Assembly (NCBI RefSeq): GCF_001999245.1
Contig: NZ_CP019630.1
Span: forward strand, 5,671,001-5,735,000
DNA: 64,000 nt
DNA from: Roseibium algicola
Lineage (GTDB): Bacteria > Pseudomonadota > Alphaproteobacteria > Rhizobiales > Stappiaceae
Direction of reading: 5' to 3'
Part shown: positions 17,885 to 26,998 of the stretch, piece by piece
Layout: every line of letters starts with the position of its first letter
How positions within the stretch are numbered: position 1 is the stretch's first letter
Translations under genes and position numbers: made by a program
Notes under the pieces: generated by a model
What the model saw: the letters and a program-made list of their open reading frames with translations, nothing else
Database searches by the model: none
What the model was told of the DNA's origin: nothing

Positions 17885-18354
17885 TGGCTCAACCGCCTTG
17901 ATGACAGATTACACCGCCCCAATTGGAGCTTATCGATAGTCCTTTCCGGCCCAATGTCTCTGTCACAGACGAACCGGTGCCCCCCGGCTTGCCATTTCCG
18001 GTATCAGCGGCAGGCCATCTACCTGCTGCGCTGGACCAGCGGTGGATTACGCCCGATTGTTAGCGCCGCAAACTTTCACGAAACTTGCGAATAAAAAACG
18101 GTTGTAGACCCCGATCGCGGAAAGATCTTTCTGCCCTTCAATCCACGATGTGGGAATTTAGACCCGACAACGGTTAAGACCGTCTAAATGCCAAAAGACG
18201 CAACGTAAATTATGCTTGGTTTTGCGGTGGATAACGGGGATGGGCACAAGATTGCTGTCATGTTGCCATTGTTTACCCAAGGTTGTCTTGACGCGATCAT
18301 TCCAACACGAAATCCTGCAGCTGGATCATGAAATCGTGTTGGGAGCGGGTGCAA
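17885..18354. other. Divergent intergenic region with an inverted repeat
   Basis: 470 bases between the leftward GGDEF/EAL gene and the rightward hydrolase gene. Promoters for both must lie here. ATTTAGAC (18156-18163) and GTCTAAAT (18182-18189) form an 8-base inverted repeat that could be an operator. No convincing gene or RNA family was seen. Confidence 0.4.
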
Positions 18355-20004
18355 ATGCCGATCTTAAGGACACTCCGAGATGGGCTTACGCCAACCGGGC
18401 TCATTGTAGCGGCCAGTTTCTTCGGTGCCGCACTGACGCCGTCGATGATGCCGAGGGAACCAATTGTGCAAGCGACCCTCGCCGCCGTGGCAGCGACGTT
18501 TGGCTATGAGGTGACCCTTCTGGCAAGGAGTGTCTGGCGTTATCTGGAGTTGCCGGAGCCCAGGGGACGTTTGTGGACACTCTGGCTCCTTGCCGCTTGC
18601 GGTATCAGTCTTGCGATCATGGTCTACAGTCTGTCGAAAGCTGCCAGTTGGCAGAACGCGACCCGTGAAGCTGTTGGTTTGCCGCCGCTCGAGAGCGCAG
18701 CGCCGTTCTTCATCGTCACTGTTGGCGTGTTGATCGCACTTTGCTTGTGGCTGGTTTTCCGGGTTGCAGGTGCCTTGCGTAGAGCCGTCGCTGTTGTTCT
18801 GGACAAGATGCTTCCGGGGCGCGTCGGCGTGGTCCTGTCCATCGTTCTTGTTGGCTGGTTCCTGTGGGCACTTGTCGATGGAGCCCTTGTACGTAATGCG
18901 TTTCGTATGGCCGATACGTCTTTTCTGGCTGCAGACCTGCTTCTTGAACCTGATATCGAAAAACCTGCGGATCCGGAAAAAACCGGTAGTACCCGGTCGC
19001 TGGTCAAATGGGAGGAGATGGGGCGTTGGGGTCGTCACTATGTCGCGACGGCTCCGACTGCAGCAGAGATTTCCGAATTCTGGCCGGATAAAGCCGTTGA
19101 TCCTATCAGGGTCTATGTTGGACGAAGGTCTGGTGACACCGCAGAAGAACGCGCCCAACTTGCTTTGCGGGAACTGATCCGTGTCGGGGGTTTCGACCGA
19201 TCGGTACTTGTGGTCGTGGTACCACCCGGCACCGGTTGGATGGACCCGGGAGCTCACGACACAATCGATTTCATGCTTGGCGGTGATGTGGCGACAGTGG
19301 CTGTCCAATATTCCTATCTGACCAGTTTTCTGGCGCTGCTTGCCCATCCAGACTACGGGGTAGATCAGGCTCGAGCCCTTTTCAACGCGGTCTATGCCCA
19401 CTGGACGCAGCTGCCCAAAGACAGTCGGCCGGAGCTTTATGTTCACGGGCTCAGCCAGGGGGCCTTCAACTCCCAGGCGACACTTCCCCTGTTTGACATG
19501 CTGGGTGACCCGATCCAGGGCGCCTTTTGGGCTGGGTCTCCTTTCTTCTCGCGATATTGGTCGGAGGTCCGGGACCGGCGCAAGGCAGACAGTCCGGCAT
19601 GGCGTCCGAAATACGGAAACGGCTCGCTTGTCCGGGTGATGGATCAATATGGCGGACTGGAGGGGAACTATGCGCCCTGGGGGCCAATTCGCGCGGTGTT
19701 TCTGAATTATGGCAGCGACCCTATCGTGAACTTCACGTTCGATACGGGCTTCAGGCCGCCAGCCTGGATGGCCTCACCGCGTGCGCCGGATGTTTCAGAA
19801 AAACTGTCCTGGTTTCCCGTGGTGACAATGCTTCAGATTGCGCTGGATTCCATGTTTGCGCTGGATGTTCCCAGATACGGGCACTACTACATTGCGCCTG
19901 ATTACATCGACGGATGGGCTGCAGTTGTCGATCCGGACGGCTGGTCACCAGAAAGAGCGGAAGCGCTGAAAAAGATATTCGAGCGCCGTGATCCTGCGAT
20001 TTAA
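18355..20004 (+). CDS. Membrane alpha/beta-hydrolase (Abhydrolase_9 type)
   Basis: About 549 residues. Four hydrophobic helices fill the N-terminal 190 residues, followed by a hydrolase domain with nucleophile motif GLSQG near residue 370, an Asp in YGSDP and a His in YGHYY near the end, giving a complete catalytic triad. This two-part layout is the Abhydrolase_9 family (old name DUF2319), whose substrates are unknown. I prefer ATG 18355 because GGAG lies before it; an in-frame ATG at 18328 would add nine residues. Confidence 0.85.
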   Translation: MPILRTLRDGLTPTGLIVAASFFGAALTPSMMPREPIVQATLAAVAATFGYEVTLLARSVWRYLELPEPRGRLWTLWLLAACGISLAIMVYSLSKAASWQNATREAVGLPPLESAAPFFIVTVGVLIALCLWLVFRVAGALRRAVAVVLDKMLPGRVGVVLSIVLVGWFLWALVDGALVRNAFRMADTSFLAADLLLEPDIEKPADPEKTGSTRSLVKWEEMGRWGRHYVATAPTAAEISEFWPDKAVDPIRVYVGRRSGDTAEERAQLALRELIRVGGFDRSVLVVVVPPGTGWMDPGAHDTIDFMLGGDVATVAVQYSYLTSFLALLAHPDYGVDQARALFNAVYAHWTQLPKDSRPELYVHGLSQGAFNSQATLPLFDMLGDPIQGAFWAGSPFFSRYWSEVRDRRKADSPAWRPKYGNGSLVRVMDQYGGLEGNYAPWGPIRAVFLNYGSDPIVNFTFDTGFRPPAWMASPRAPDVSEKLSWFPVVTMLQIALDSMFALDVPRYGHYYIAPDYIDGWAAVVDPDGWSPERAEALKKIFERRDPAI

Positions 20005-20026
20005 CGCCTGGAACCAATTGGTTCGA

Positions 20027-20971
20027 CTATCGATTTTCCAGGAGGCTGGCCAGGCCACGCTTGAAGGTTTCTCCGGCTGGTTCTGCTGCTTTCACGATGT
20101 CCGCGACCTTGAAGAATTCCATGGTCTTGAAACGGCCGACTGGCGGCTCAATCAACAAATCAGGTTGATTGCAGGCCAATTTGGCGGCGACCAACGAGTG
20201 AAGGGTGATCGAGAACGAGCCGATCCAGGTCTCCAGGCCGGTTGGAAGCCCGCTTTTTCGCTCTTCGAAATTGCTGCCAGTGACATCGACGGCGACTGTC
20301 GGAATGCCGTCGTCCTGAAAGACATCGAATGGTGTCGGGTTGACGAAGCCCCCGTCTATCAAAACCTGGCCGTCTATCCTGACAGGCGTCAAAAGCATGG
20401 GGAGAGCGGACGAGGCTGCAATTGCAGGCAGCAGGGGCCCCTCCTCCAGAACCACCTGCGACTGGGTGTAAAAATCCGTCGCAACGATCTTCATTGGCAG
20501 TTTCAAATCCGAGAACTGCTCGGCCAGGTCTTCAGGAAACACCGTTTCGAAAAGAACGATGGGATCGATAATCGCCGGACGGACGACATTGAAGAGCGAC
20601 GACCAGGTTCGGCCATCCGTCAGAAACAACTTTTGAAGCAATTGCGTTTTCTGGGTGAAGAGATCAACTGCAAACTGTCGGATCTCTCGACCGCTCATAC
20701 CGCTGGCGTAAAAAGCACCGAGGATCGACCCCATTGATGTCCCGGCAATTTCGACGGGTTTGACACCCAGGTCATCCATCACTTCCAGAATGGGAATGTG
20801 AGCGAATGCCTTTGCGGCTCCGCCACCAAGGGCCAGACGGAACCCCTGGGCAGAGCTGCGGCTGTGTGTTGTCATTTCTGCCTCTGGGGCGCTGCTGGCA
20901 GAGGCCAAGCCAGCCATGCTGCCAGATCCAGCAGCGGCCGCGGCGAGCATCAATTCTCGTCTGCGGATCAT
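20027..20971 (-). CDS. Patatin-like phospholipase with Tat-like signal
   Basis: 314 residues. The start MIRRRELMLAAAAAG has a twin-arginine pattern followed by a hydrophobic run, so export in folded form is likely. The patatin domain has the oxyanion loop LGGGAAKA, the nucleophile motif GTSMG and the catalytic Asp in DGGFVNP, so it should be an active lipid hydrolase. It converges with the membrane hydrolase gene, with only 22 bases between the stops. Confidence 0.9.
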   Translation of the reverse strand: MIRRRELMLAAAAAGSGSMAGLASASSAPEAEMTTHSRSSAQGFRLALGGGAAKAFAHIPILEVMDDLGVKPVEIAGTSMGSILGAFYASGMSGREIRQFAVDLFTQKTQLLQKLFLTDGRTWSSLFNVVRPAIIDPIVLFETVFPEDLAEQFSDLKLPMKIVATDFYTQSQVVLEEGPLLPAIAASSALPMLLTPVRIDGQVLIDGGFVNPTPFDVFQDDGIPTVAVDVTGSNFEERKSGLPTGLETWIGSFSITLHSLVAAKLACNQPDLLIEPPVGRFKTMEFFKVADIVKAAEPAGETFKRGLASLLENR

Positions 20972-21163
20972 TCGTCAAAGGTCCGTATCGTGTGCATGCC
21001 GGCGATCCATCCTGGATGGAAACGAAATTATAGTTTCGTTTGTAGAGTTGTCGATGTTGCGATTCAACGTTGCGGAGATTTCTGCGCAAGTCTTCAATCA
21101 GAACGATCGCGATGGGAAGCAGGTGCTTTACACACAACATTCAGACAATCAGTCACCGGATAT

Positions 21164-21196
21164 GAAAACGGCCCGGAACCACTGGCTCCGGGCCGT
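21164..21196 (-). terminator. Terminator of the purine/XDH operon
   Basis: ACGGCCCGGA (21168-21177) pairs perfectly with TCCGGGCCGT (21187-21196). Read leftward, TTTTCATAT follows the stem. It lies just after the BMP binding-protein stop and ends the long leftward operon. Confidence 0.85.
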
Positions 21197-21218
21197 CCTG
21201 GATAGGTGATAACCACGA

Positions 21219-22283
21219 TTATTGCGGCAATTTGTCGTCGATACCCTGCACGTACCAGTTCATGCCGAGAATGGCTCCATCGTCGAGGGCGACGCCATCT
21301 TCAGCGGCAACCGAGCCGTCCTGCTTGGTGATCGGGCCGGTGAACGGCTCCCAACCGCCGGCGATCTTGGCTTCGGTTTCCTTGGCCATTGCAACAACAT
21401 CATCCGGGAGATTGGTGTAAGGTGCCATCACGACGTGACCTTCGGCAAGGCCTGCCCAGGTGCTCTTGGGCTCCCAGGTGCCATCCATGACTTCCTGGAT
21501 GCGTTCGATGTAGTACGGACCCCAATCGTCGATGATTGCCGTGTACTGGGCTTCCGGTGCGAACTGGATCATGTCGGATGCCTGACCGAAGCCATGCGCG
21601 CCACGTTCCTGTGCGACCTGAAGCGGTGCGGTGGAATCGGTGTGCTGGGTAATGACATCGGCACCCTGATCGATCAGCGCCTTTGCAGCGTCGGCTTCCT
21701 TGCCCGGATCGAACCAGGAATTGACCCAGACGACCTTCAGCTTGAAATCCGGGTTGACGGACTGAGCACCGAGCAGAAATGCATTGATGCCGGACACAAC
21801 TTCCGGGATCGGGAACGAGGCGATGTAACCTGCGACGCCGGATTCGGACTGTTTGGCGGCAATCTGACCGATTATGTAACGGCCCTGGTGGAACTTGGAG
21901 TTATAGGTCGCGACGTTGTCGGCAGTCTTGTAGCCGGTCGCGTGTTCGAACTTCACATCCGGAAACTTCTTGGCGACCTTGATCGTCGGGTTCATGTAGC
22001 CGAAGGACGTGGTGAAGATGACATTGCAGCCTTCACGGGCGAAACGCTCGATCGCGCGCTCTGCATCCGGACCTTCCGGCACACTTTCAAGATATGCGGT
22101 TTCCAGCTTGTCGCCGAAATGCTTTTCCGCATCGAGACGACCCTGGTCGTGCTGATAGGACCAACCGAAGTCACCAACTGGTCCAACGTAGATAAAGCAG
22201 GCTTTGACGTCTGCAGCGTTTGCGGCAGAGCCGGCAGCTGCGAAGGCAACGGCGGCAACGGTTGCTTTCAAAAGAGATTTCAT
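21219..22283 (-). CDS. BMP-family nucleoside/purine binding protein
   Basis: 354 residues with a Sec signal peptide (ANA-ADV). The start at 22283 follows AGGGGAAAG. The mature protein is of the BMP/PnrA class (FIYVGPVGDFGWSYQHDQG near the start), which binds purine nucleosides in related bacteria. It is the last gene of a leftward operon with two permeases, a double ATPase and xanthine dehydrogenase, so the likely ligand is a purine or purine nucleoside to feed XDH. Confidence 0.9.
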   Translation of the reverse strand: MKSLLKATVAAVAFAAAGSAANAADVKACFIYVGPVGDFGWSYQHDQGRLDAEKHFGDKLETAYLESVPEGPDAERAIERFAREGCNVIFTTSFGYMNPTIKVAKKFPDVKFEHATGYKTADNVATYNSKFHQGRYIIGQIAAKQSESGVAGYIASFPIPEVVSGINAFLLGAQSVNPDFKLKVVWVNSWFDPGKEADAAKALIDQGADVITQHTDSTAPLQVAQERGAHGFGQASDMIQFAPEAQYTAIIDDWGPYYIERIQEVMDGTWEPKSTWAGLAEGHVVMAPYTNLPDDVVAMAKETEAKIAGGWEPFTGPITKQDGSVAAEDGVALDDGAILGMNWYVQGIDDKLPQ

Positions 22284-22381
22284 CTGGTTCTTTCCCCTCT
22301 GTTTCGATCTCTCTGTTGCGATCTTGTTTAAGGCCAAGCCCCCGATCGCACCGGGGCCGGGCCGACCGGTGGCTGGGAGGC

Positions 22382-23296
22382 TTACCGATCTGGAACGAAT
22401 GGCTTGCCGAGACAGGCTGGCGTGTTGACGAGCGTCAGTCTGCGGTTTGCCGAAATGAGCACAAGCACCAAAATAGTCGCAAGGTACGGCAAGCTGGACA
22501 GCAGTTGGGACGGAATGTCCAGCTCAACTGCCTGGGCGTGGAGGTTCAGGACGCTGACTGCACCAAACAGATAGGCGCCAATAACCACGCGCAGCGGCAG
22601 CCAGGACGAGAACACGACCAATGCCAGCGCAATCCAGCCTCGGCCTGCAGTCATGTTTTCAACCCACTGAGGCGTATAGGCAAGCGACATGTAGGCACCC
22701 GCCAGACCTGCACAGGCGCCGCCAAAAAGAACCGCTGCGAACCTGATGCGAATAACGGAATAACCAAGAGCGTGAGCCGACACATGGTTGTCACCAACAG
22801 ACCGAAGCACGAGGCCAAGCCGGGTCCGGAACAGGAAATAGGCAACTGCGATGACCAATGCGAAACTCACATAAACGAGCGCGTCCTGCTGGAAGAAGAC
22901 AGGCCCGAAAAACGGAATGTCGGACAGCACAGGAATGTAGAGATCCGGAAGTTTAAGGCCTGGAATGCCGATGAAGGCCTCCCCGATCAGGCCCGAGAAG
23001 CCGACGCCGAGGATGGTCAGGGCAAGACCGGTTGCCACCTGATTGGTTACCAGGACGAGCACCAGGAAGCCAAAAAGTGCCGACATGGCCATGCCGGCGG
23101 CAATTGCCGCAAAGACGCCGAGCGTCCCGGATCCGGTCTGATTGGCGACGGCGAACCCGACCACGGCCCCCATGATCATCATGCCTTCGACACCAAGGTT
23201 CAAAACACCGGAGCGTTCAACGACGAGTTCGCCGATCGCAGCAATCAACAGCGGTGTTGCCGCGGTGATTACGGTCAGGAGAACGGCTTCAAACAT
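22382..23296 (-). CDS. Nucleoside/purine ABC transporter permease (second)
   Basis: 304 residues, about nine membrane helices, of the BPD-type permease 2 family (LNLGVEGMMIMGAVVGF motif near residue 30) that pairs with BMP binding proteins. I set the start at 23296 (MFEAVLLT), where AGGGGAGG precedes it; upstream in-frame codons overlap the neighbouring permease. It overlaps that gene by 8 bases. Confidence 0.9.
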   Translation of the reverse strand: MFEAVLLTVITAATPLLIAAIGELVVERSGVLNLGVEGMMIMGAVVGFAVANQTGSGTLGVFAAIAAGMAMSALFGFLVLVLVTNQVATGLALTILGVGFSGLIGEAFIGIPGLKLPDLYIPVLSDIPFFGPVFFQQDALVYVSFALVIAVAYFLFRTRLGLVLRSVGDNHVSAHALGYSVIRIRFAAVLFGGACAGLAGAYMSLAYTPQWVENMTAGRGWIALALVVFSSWLPLRVVIGAYLFGAVSVLNLHAQAVELDIPSQLLSSLPYLATILVLVLISANRRLTLVNTPACLGKPFVPDR

Positions 23297-24377
23297 GGGA
23301 GACCTCCCCTGCCGAACCACGCCGGCCGACAAATCTGATGCGATAGAGGATGAGTGTGTCGCAGGCGAGCACGAAGAACAGCAGAAGGCCCTGAATGACA
23401 CTGGCAATCTTGTTGGAAACACCCATCGCCGATTGCACCGCTTCGCCGCCGATATAGGACAATGCCAACACGAAACCCGCGACGATGATACCGAAGGGAT
23501 TCAGCCTTCCCAGAAAGGCGACGATGATGGCTGTAAATCCATATCCGGGAGAGATGGTCGGAAGGAGCTGGTTGAGTGCGCCGGACACTTCCATCGTGCC
23601 GGCAAGGCCTGCAAGACCACCGGCAATTGCGAAGGAAAACAGCGTCAGTTTCTTGGCAGAAAAACCGGCAAAGCTGCCTGCGCGAGGACTTTCGCCCATT
23701 ACCCTGATCTCGAAACCCTTAATGGTCTTGCCGAGGACCACCGCAAGCACGACTGCGACGATCAACGTGATCGGGGCGGCATAGCTGAGCGACGTGCCGG
23801 GGACGGTGGACAAGGTGGCAGCGTCGGAGAAGAGCGCCGATTCCGGGAAGTTGTAACCGCCGGGATCCCGCCACGGTCCGCGAACCAGGTAGTCCAGCAG
23901 GAGACTGGCGACATAGACCAGCATGAGGCTGGTCAAGATTTCGTTGGTATTGAACCTGGTTTTCAACAGCGCCGGGATCAGGGCCCAGAGTGCCCCACCG
24001 ATAGCGCCGAAAGCCATCATCAAGGGAAGCGTGGCAGCACTTTCGAAGTCCGGCATTAGAATGGGCAGAGCAGAGCCGAACAGCGCACCGACGACAAACT
24101 GGCCTTCAGCACCGATGTTCCAGTTGTTCGACAGATAGCACACCGACAAGCCGCAGGCGATCAGGATGAGCGGTGTTGCCTTGGCAATTGTCGCGTTGAG
24201 AGACCATTCTTGTGTCAGAGGTTCAATGAAGAACTTATATAATCCGAACAATGGGTTATGTCCGGATATTGAGAAAATGAGTCCGGCTGCGATTGCGGTT
24301 AGACCAACAGCGATCAACGGCGACAGCAGTGCCATCTTTCGGCTGTGCTCTTTTCTTTTCACGAGTTCGACGCGCAT
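23289..24377 (-). CDS. Nucleoside/purine ABC transporter permease (first)
   Basis: 362 residues with about nine membrane helices and the family motif NNWNIGAEGQFVVGAL near residue 85. It forms the heterodimeric channel with the permease at 22382. Its ATG shares one base with the stop of the ATPase gene (TGATG), so the two are coupled. Confidence 0.9.
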   Translation of the reverse strand: MRVELVKRKEHSRKMALLSPLIAVGLTAIAAGLIFSISGHNPLFGLYKFFIEPLTQEWSLNATIAKATPLILIACGLSVCYLSNNWNIGAEGQFVVGALFGSALPILMPDFESAATLPLMMAFGAIGGALWALIPALLKTRFNTNEILTSLMLVYVASLLLDYLVRGPWRDPGGYNFPESALFSDAATLSTVPGTSLSYAAPITLIVAVVLAVVLGKTIKGFEIRVMGESPRAGSFAGFSAKKLTLFSFAIAGGLAGLAGTMEVSGALNQLLPTISPGYGFTAIIVAFLGRLNPFGIIVAGFVLALSYIGGEAVQSAMGVSNKIASVIQGLLLFFVLACDTLILYRIRFVGRRGSAGEVSHV

Positions 24378-25972
24378 CAGGCAACCTCCCCTTGCGCTTC
24401 CGCGCCGCCTGCCATGAGCAGGCCGACCCGCTCGCGGTTCATGTCTGAAGTCGGCTCGGCCGCAGACAGATAGCCTCTGGAAATAACCGCAATCCGGTCG
24501 GCGATTTCGAAGATTTCATCCAGGTCCTGGCTGATCACCAGCACCGCCGATCCGGAGCGGGCAAGGTCGATGAGCGCCTGCCGGATAAGAGCGGCGGCAC
24601 CGGCATCGACACCCCAGGTTGGCTGGTTCACGATCAGCACACCAGGTTTGCGGTCCAGCTCGCGGCCGACTACAAATTTCTGAAGATTGCCCCCTGAAAG
24701 GGAACGCGCTTCCGGATCGTCATGGGACATGCGCACGTCGAAGGACTTCTTGATGCGCTGTTCCATCTTGCCTGCATTGGCATTGGAGACGAAGAAACCA
24801 CTGACCAGCTTGTCGCCGGTTCTGTGGCGCGTCAGAACGATGTTCTGCGATAGTTTCATGCCCGGTACGGCGCCGTGGCCGAGACGTTCTTCTGGTACGA
24901 AAGCCGCGTTCTGCCTGCGTCGCCAGGTAATGTTCCTGTTGCCGCAGGGCTTGCCGTCCAGAACGACCATGTCGGCTGCCACTGGCATTTCGCCGGAGAT
25001 CGCGTCGAAGAGCTCACCCTGGCCGTTGCCTGCAACGCCGGCGATCGCGACCACCTCTCCGGCCCTGAGATCCAGCGACACCTTGTTCAGCGCTGTTGCG
25101 AATGGCGTTGCGGCTTTTGCGGACAGGTTCTTCAGGGCAAGCCGGGTTTCGCCGATTTGCGGCTTTTGAGAGCTGGCGCTTACGGAGGCAACGTCGGCTC
25201 CCACCATCATGCTGGCCAGAGATGCCGGTGTTTCCTTGGTCGGGTCACATTCGCGCACCACCTGGCCATGCCGAAGGATCGTCGCGTGGTGACAGATGCG
25301 TTTGACCTCTTCCAGCCGATGGCTGATGTACAGAACGGCGCAGCCTTCCTTGGCCAGGCGCTCCAGCGTCAGGAAGAGAAGATCCGCTTCCTGGGGCGTA
25401 AGCACCGATGTCGGTTCGTCCATGATGATCAGCTGCGGTTCCTGAAGCAGGCATCGGACAATCTCGATACGCTGTCGGATGCCGACCGGCAAGTCTGCAA
25501 CAATGTCGTCCGGATTCAGGGGCAAGCCATAATCGCGCGACACGGATTGGATCCGATTGGCGAGTTCAGACATCCGCCCCGGATTTGGCAATGCCAGCGC
25601 GATATTTTCTGCAACCGTCAAGGCTTCGAACAGCGAAAAATGCTGGAACACCATACCGATGCCGAGTTCGCGGGCAACTGCCGGATTGCCGATGTCGACC
25701 CGTTGGCCCTGCCAGAGAATTTCACCGCCATCCGGCTCCAGTGAGCCGTAGAACATTTTTACGAGGGTCGATTTGCCTGCGCCATTTTCGCCAAGGAGTG
25801 CATGTATTTCACCCTTGTTTATGACGAGATCGACCCTGTCGTTCGCCAGAATGTCGCCAAATCTTTTGGTCAGGCCCCGGGCATCGAGCAAAGTATCCTT
25901 TCCGGATCTGCTTTGCCGCGCCGTGCCGCCGTCCCCTGTCATCGTTTCTGTTTCTGCCACGCCGTCCCCCAA
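24377..25972 (-). CDS. Nucleoside/purine ABC transporter double ATPase
   Basis: 531 residues with two nucleotide-binding halves. The first has an intact Walker A (GENGAGKST), a variant signature (LPVGIRQRIEI) and Walker B (LIIMDEPTS). The second has a degenerate Walker A (GVAGNGQGE) but a good signature (LSGGNLQK) and NQPTWG in place of the usual DEP. This asymmetry is normal for the sugar/nucleoside double ATPases paired with BMP proteins. It lies 12 bases downstream of xdhC. Confidence 0.9.
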   Translation of the reverse strand: MGDGVAETETMTGDGGTARQSRSGKDTLLDARGLTKRFGDILANDRVDLVINKGEIHALLGENGAGKSTLVKMFYGSLEPDGGEILWQGQRVDIGNPAVARELGIGMVFQHFSLFEALTVAENIALALPNPGRMSELANRIQSVSRDYGLPLNPDDIVADLPVGIRQRIEIVRCLLQEPQLIIMDEPTSVLTPQEADLLFLTLERLAKEGCAVLYISHRLEEVKRICHHATILRHGQVVRECDPTKETPASLASMMVGADVASVSASSQKPQIGETRLALKNLSAKAATPFATALNKVSLDLRAGEVVAIAGVAGNGQGELFDAISGEMPVAADMVVLDGKPCGNRNITWRRRQNAAFVPEERLGHGAVPGMKLSQNIVLTRHRTGDKLVSGFFVSNANAGKMEQRIKKSFDVRMSHDDPEARSLSGGNLQKFVVGRELDRKPGVLIVNQPTWGVDAGAAALIRQALIDLARSGSAVLVISQDLDEIFEIADRIAVISRGYLSAAEPTSDMNRERVGLLMAGGAEAQGEVA

Positions 25973-25984
25973 GCGAATGCCGCT

Positions 25985-26998
25985 TTATTGACCAAGTGTT
26001 AGTTTTTGTGCAAGCCCCCCGCCTGCAGCGGCCTGTTGATGATTTCCAGCTTCGTCCCGAACCAGCAGATCGACAGCTATTCCTGCAGCGATTGCAGCCG
26101 GTTGTTTTGATTTGACTGAAGTCACCCCGACAGGACAGACCATGTTTGCCGTCAAAGTGTCATTCAGCCCCCGGGCCTTCAGTCGTTTCAGGAAGCGCGC
26201 CCGCTTGGTTTTGGAGCCGATTACACCGCAATAGGCAAAGCGTTGTTGAAGCAAGGCACGTACCATGATGTCTTCATCCAGGGCGTGCGAGTGGGTCATC
26301 GCCAGGACAAAGGCACCATCAGGGGCTTGTTCAAGGCAGACAGCTGGATCAGGGTTTGAAACTTTCCGGACATTTCCCGGAACCGCAGCCGGAAACTGGT
26401 CCGCCCTGCTGTCGATCCATGTCACGCTGAAAGGCAGAGGTGCGAGCGCCAGGACAACGGCTTTTCCTACATGCCCTGCACCAAAAAGATAAAGTTCGCG
26501 CCGCTTGCTGCCAAATTGCTCGATCAGCAATTGCTTGCCCGTTTTTTGGTCAAGTTGAAGGAAGAAGCGGTTCGTTGAAACGTCCGGCAGCAGATCGCGA
26601 GTCTGCACCACACCATTCACAACGCTGGCCTCGGTGGAAAACCGCGTTCCGTCGTTTTCCCGAAGCGAGAGTGTCTGAGCCATTTCAAGCGATGACGTTG
26701 TCAGCACCTCGATGGCGATTTGGGTACGTCCACCGCAGCACTGACCGAGGTCCGGGCCAAGCGAGACATTGTGGAGCTCGAAGCTGGCCACGCCATCCCG
26801 GATAGCTTTGTGGGCACGGCGGATGGCTTCGAACTCAAGCGTGCCGCCACCAATCGTGCCATAAAATCCACCACCAGCCGTTACCACCATACGAGCACCG
26901 TCTTCGCGTGGTGTCGAGCCATCGGCACGAGCAACGGTTACGAGTGCACAAGCGCCGTTTCGCTTCAAACAGTCGGCAATGTGCCCCCAGACCTTCAT
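25985..26998 (-). CDS. xdhC: Xanthine dehydrogenase accessory protein XdhC
   Basis: 337 residues. N-terminal XdhC segment (VTAGGGFYGTIGGGTLE, then GPDLGQCCGG) and C-terminal Rossmann domain (LYLFGAGHVGKAVV). It binds molybdenum cofactor, supports addition of the terminal sulfur and delivers it to XdhB. Its first base touches the stop of xdhB, giving tight coupling. Confidence 0.95.
   Translation of the reverse strand: MKVWGHIADCLKRNGACALVTVARADGSTPREDGARMVVTAGGGFYGTIGGGTLEFEAIRRAHKAIRDGVASFELHNVSLGPDLGQCCGGRTQIAIEVLTTSSLEMAQTLSLRENDGTRFSTEASVVNGVVQTRDLLPDVSTNRFFLQLDQKTGKQLLIEQFGSKRRELYLFGAGHVGKAVVLALAPLPFSVTWIDSRADQFPAAVPGNVRKVSNPDPAVCLEQAPDGAFVLAMTHSHALDEDIMVRALLQQRFAYCGVIGSKTKRARFLKRLKARGLNDTLTANMVCPVGVTSVKSKQPAAIAAGIAVDLLVRDEAGNHQQAAAGGGLAQKLTLGQ

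Noticed and set aside
21222..22331. Rightward frame of 369 codons opposite the BMP binding-protein gene
   Set aside because: Mirror of a gene with a clear signal peptide, family motifs and terminator on the other strand.
22220..23338. Long rightward frame of 372 codons opposite the permease gene
   Set aside because: It is the complement of a clear membrane permease and is rich in Gln, Arg and His, as such mirror frames are.
8886..26998. CoxF and XdhC as a recent local duplication
   Set aside because: The two proteins are very different in sequence and each belongs to its own enzyme cluster; they are old paralogs.
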